Source: Spirosoma arboris
GTDB lineage: Bacteria > Bacteroidota > Bacteroidia > Cytophagales > Spirosomataceae
DNA length: 64,000 nt
Assembly: GCF_009754945.1 (NCBI RefSeq)
Contig: NZ_WPIN01000021.1
Span: forward strand, 62,001 to 126,000
Direction of reading: 5' to 3'
Positions 61,211-64,000 of this stretch are shown piece after piece. Within the stretch, counting starts at the first letter, position 1. Each line of letters opens with the position of its first letter. Under the pieces are notes generated by a model, which saw only the letters and a list, made by a program, of their open reading frames with translations, was not told the origin of the DNA and made no database searches. The position numbers and the translations under genes were made by a program.

Positions 61211-61414
61211 TTATTCAAAAATAATTCTGACTTTGACCTCAAGGCTTTCTGCTACCTTTTGTATGGTATCGAGTGATAAATTAGCAGTGCCATTTTCATA
61301 CCGACCGAAAGACTGTTTAGTTATTCCCAGGGCCTGGCTTAAATCTCCCTGAGTCATCCCCTTTTTCTTTCTGATTTCCCGAATCAATTTACCAGTATCC
61401 CGCTTTAAATCCAC
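61211..61414 (-). CDS. XRE-family helix-turn-helix protein, 67 aa
   Basis: The start is GTG 61414 with no ATG upstream. The product is a lone HTH_3 domain: LIREIRKKKGMTQGDLSQAL, GITKQSFGRYENGTANLSLD and a final helix ending KVRIIFE. It is the likely repressor or regulator of the prophage early operon 156 bases downstream. Confidence 0.9.
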   Translation of the reverse strand: MDLKRDTGKLIREIRKKKGMTQGDLSQALGITKQSFGRYENGTANLSLDTIQKVAESLEVKVRIIFE

Positions 61415-62033
61415 TTTTGTAGTTATTAAACTCCTATCAAAGATACCTGAAAATAAGATTATATTCTACCTTTTGATTGAAACTATATCCTTACTTTACC
61501 AAGCGGCAATATTTAATGTAGCTACTAATGCATTAATCTTTTCGCTTCTGTACTTTCTTAAATACGGGAAATATCCCCAGTAAAAACGGGAATATCCCCA
61601 TTGATCAAATCAGCAAACAGAGTAAGTAAGATTTTTTACTTTAATTCTTAGAAAAATTAAATTTTTCTAAGAATTAAAGAACTTCAGCATTATTTTCATC
61701 TTGTAAGATAATATTGAGTTATTGTATAAATTTTAAGCACCTTTACTATTAAAAATAATTAATTAAAAATCTAACATATCTGTATAAAATGATCATTCCC
61801 ACAAAAAATAATACTCATTTAATAATGTATATAATTCCTCAAAATTTATAACCGTATCTCCTTTATAAGTTACCGAATCATAAATTTATAAACTTTTCAA
61901 TATTGGAATTTTCGGAGTTGGACAGTCAAGAAAATAGCTGGATACTTGTCTCAAAAAAAGCCCCACTTCAGTTTGGAGACCGGACGTAGGGCTTTGACTC
62001 GTTCAATGTTTAACCATCAAACAACCAAATGTA
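61415..62033. promoter_or_regulatory. Prophage/host boundary region with operators and hairpin
   Basis: About 620 AT-rich bases contain several sites: TAAGATTATATTCT at 61454-61467; two ACGGGAA(A)TATCCCC palindromes at 61564-61578 and 61586-61599, 22 bases apart; an 18-bp perfect hairpin (61639-61656 with 61662-61679, arm CTTTAATTCTTAGAAAAA); and a further TAAGATAATATTGA near 61704. No coding frame is convincing. Confidence 0.55.
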
Positions 62034-64000
62034 GTGAAAAAATTATACGAATCTACTCCTCATCAAAGGAGAGTTACTCTAACCATTGTGCTGATCTTCG
62101 TGGCGATCATCAGTACATGGGCACAATGCTCTGTTAGCAGCCCCAATGGCTCAATGGATTATGCCAACTGCGATGGAGTTGGAGGCTGGGCCTTCGATGG
62201 AGCAAACCTGAATCAACCCATCACCGTTGATATCTATGTGGATGGCACTAAGACCTATTCCGGTATTACTGCCAACGGAGATCGGCAGGATTTGGTAGGA
62301 GCATTCGGAAACGCAGCAGCTCGCTATCACGGATTTAATTACAGTTTCCCCGCCAATGCCTCCTGGAAAAATGGCCAACCTCACACCATCTCGGTACGGA
62401 TCTGCGGTACATCGAATGACATTGGGGGTTCACCCATGACGGTCAGTGGCTGTAGCGGTGGCAGCCAACCTACCAATCCACCAACCGGGACTTGTAATTA
62501 CACAGAGGGTCAGTATTTATTCACTACCGCTTGGGGCGAGTCAGTTTATGCCCATTTCTACAACGGGAGTTTGTTTGCGGCTTATCAGGACGGGAGCAAC
62601 TTCAAACCGCAGCACTGGTTGGCAGCCACGGGTCAGATGGACCAGAATACAGCCAATTGCTTTGTAGAAAATGATCCGCACAATGGCGGTTCAACCAACC
62701 CACCATCCAATCCAAATATAGTGCCCATACCACCCGCTAGTGGTAACTTTGCAGGTAATTTTGACTATGCTGACTGTAGCGTTATCAGTGGCTGGGTAAT
62801 GAATCTTAACAAGCCAAATCAATCCACAAGAGTTGACGTTTATGTCAACGGTTGGTTAGTGGCTACCAATGTGATGGCCGTTCAGGGACGCCAAGACGTG
62901 GCCAATGCGTATGGTATAGGCGGAAACAAAGCGTTTGGTTTTAATATACCGTTGCCTAAAGGCTACCACAAGGGGGTGGCACTGACCATAGCGGTTAAGT
63001 ATGCGGGAACGAGTACCAACATACCTGGAAGTCCTAAAACAACAACCGTTTGTGAGCAGTACCAAACACAGGGTGACGCCAATCCAGATTGTAACACCGG
63101 TATAGCTCGAATACTTCCTGGAAGCGGAAAAACCCTTTCAGCAACCCTTGCACGGACAGGAACCTATTCACTAAAACTGAATGCTAACAGCGCAGGTCGT
63201 CCGTCGGCGTTAACTAGTCAGCTCATTTCTGTTAAACAAGGCGATCTATTCACGCTTGATGCCTATGCATCCGTTCTAGCGCCCAGCGAGCGTAATCTAA
63301 AGCCTCAGCTCACTAAAGCTGTAATGGGAGGTGTATTGACCGGCTTAGTCCTTACCAAGAATCAGTCTAATCAGCCTGACCAACACCGGTTGGCTGAAGT
63401 ACTACCCACCCTTGGCGTTAGTTCGGCTTTGATGCTACCGCTCATTAAATCCTTACTGACCAGCCGTTGGCCGAATGCCACGCTTGAGTTAGCTTTTTAC
63501 GATAAGCAAGGCCATTTTGAATCTCGGCAGCAAGTCGGGCTTCCCAAAACGGCCTATGGTGATTGGCAACTGCTTCACATTGAAGGACGGGCTACGCAGG
63601 ATGGTTACGTTAAATTTCGTTTACAAAACCATAACAAAATACCCGTTTACCTGGATGATATAACGTTTCAGGCTAAGACTGTTTCGCCAACCAATGAATT
63701 AATTGCGGAAGCGGTAGCCCGCAAATGGTCATCAACAGGTGGGTTTCCAGCGTCAGTCTCCACGGCTCCTGAAGAGATTTACCGGACAGGAGATCCTTGT
63801 GAAACAGGGGGCGGGGGAGACTACGGAACAATTGTTGATCAGTGGTATCGTGATCCTTTAAACGGGAATTTGCTTTTGGAGGTAGATGTTCGGGCCACTG
63901 CGCCTACCTATAGTCTTAGTCCGACCGGTGGCATTATCTATATAGACGCTCAAGGAAACGCCTTTCCTGCTACCGCAGGAGCGAATGGCAACCCTGGTGG
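62034..64000 (+). CDS. Large secreted protein with duplicated 95-aa modules, partial
   Basis: The frame starts at GTG 62034 (a stop precedes it by ten codons or so) and is open to the right edge, giving 655 residues. A signal peptide ends WAQ-C (about residue 28). Two related modules follow: one with MDYANCDGVGGWAFDGANLN and VDIYVDGTKTYSG (about 38-135), the other with FDYADCSVISGWVMNLNKPN and VDVYVNGWLVATN (about 240-340); both include a G-R-Q-D-[LV] and GFN step. Between them are Pro/Asn linkers. A further region (about 355-560) resembles a carbohydrate-binding fold, and the end has DQWYRDPLNGNLLLEVDVRA. It is probably a cell-surface protein; function unknown. Confidence 0.75.
   Translation, partial: MKKLYESTPHQRRVTLTIVLIFVAIISTWAQCSVSSPNGSMDYANCDGVGGWAFDGANLNQPITVDIYVDGTKTYSGITANGDRQDLVGAFGNAAARYHGFNYSFPANASWKNGQPHTISVRICGTSNDIGGSPMTVSGCSGGSQPTNPPTGTCNYTEGQYLFTTAWGESVYAHFYNGSLFAAYQDGSNFKPQHWLAATGQMDQNTANCFVENDPHNGGSTNPPSNPNIVPIPPASGNFAGNFDYADCSVISGWVMNLNKPNQSTRVDVYVNGWLVATNVMAVQGRQDVANAYGIGGNKAFGFNIPLPKGYHKGVALTIAVKYAGTSTNIPGSPKTTTVCEQYQTQGDANPDCNTGIARILPGSGKTLSATLARTGTYSLKLNANSAGRPSALTSQLISVKQGDLFTLDAYASVLAPSERNLKPQLTKAVMGGVLTGLVLTKNQSNQPDQHRLAEVLPTLGVSSALMLPLIKSLLTSRWPNATLELAFYDKQGHFESRQQVGLPKTAYGDWQLLHIEGRATQDGYVKFRLQNHNKIPVYLDDITFQAKTVSPTNELIAEAVARKWSSTGGFPASVSTAPEEIYRTGDPCETGGGGDYGTIVDQWYRDPLNGNLLLEVDVRATAPTYSLSPTGGIIYIDAQGNAFPATAGANGNPG

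Overview
The window comes from a Bacteroidota chromosome, most probably a Cytophagales member close to Spirosoma. The evidence is a TonB-dependent outer-membrane beta-barrel receptor with a carboxypeptidase-like N-terminal domain, a type IX secretion (type B sorting) C-terminal domain, a hybrid two-component one-protein regulator with beta-propeller sensor, signal peptides ending in -AQ, AT-rich gaps and frequent TTG/GTG starts. No database search was possible; every family name rests on motifs read in the translations.

Layout. 1-10557: outer-membrane receptor (cut by the left edge), two small unknown genes, a large T9SS-exported Ig-like protein, an amidohydrolase and two lipoproteins. 10921-14910: an orphan hybrid sensor/regulator. 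15223-16548: a six-cysteine CBM14-like mini-protein followed by a MauE-thioredoxin fusion. 16658-18519: a dead IS3-family element abutting a glycosyltransferase that has lost its N-terminus. 18568-20738: APS kinase, then a run of very small genes. 20753-28957: housekeeping and accessory genes (GH20 hexosaminidase, AraC regulator, hemF, an AlbA_2-domain protein, hypotheticals). 29624-37863: a decayed island bounded by tRNA-Ser(GGA) and tRNA-Ser(CGA), holding a YadA-head-like protein, transposase fossil, a 680-aa secreted protein, a wrecked GH108 lysozyme and short genes. 37947-41574: asparaginase, TatD, GT2 and polysaccharide deacetylase. 41778-61414: a cryptic siphophage-like element: small CI-like protein, full tail cassette (tape measure, distal tail, tail tip, receptor-binding-like proteins), cargo genes, homing-endonuclease-like genes, antirepressor and XRE repressor, with no capsid, portal, terminase or integrase seen. 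62034-end: a secreted protein with duplicated modules, cut by the right edge.

The most novel signal is a two-locus family of tiny genes. A protein with a C-x-VPVS-x2-GSLW-x-G-x-GGW core occurs at 19719-20051 (+) and 35134-35442 (-), and each copy sits beside a single-helix membrane mini-protein of 34-37 residues with an S-L-x-P-x-PW head and an LW pair near the tail (19326-19430 and 35015-35128). Two further mini-membrane proteins next to the first copy align with each other over their last 21 residues. The recurrence of the pair on opposite strands argues for a functional unit, whose role is unknown. A second candidate is the CBM14-like peptide beside a predicted disulfide-handling membrane protein.
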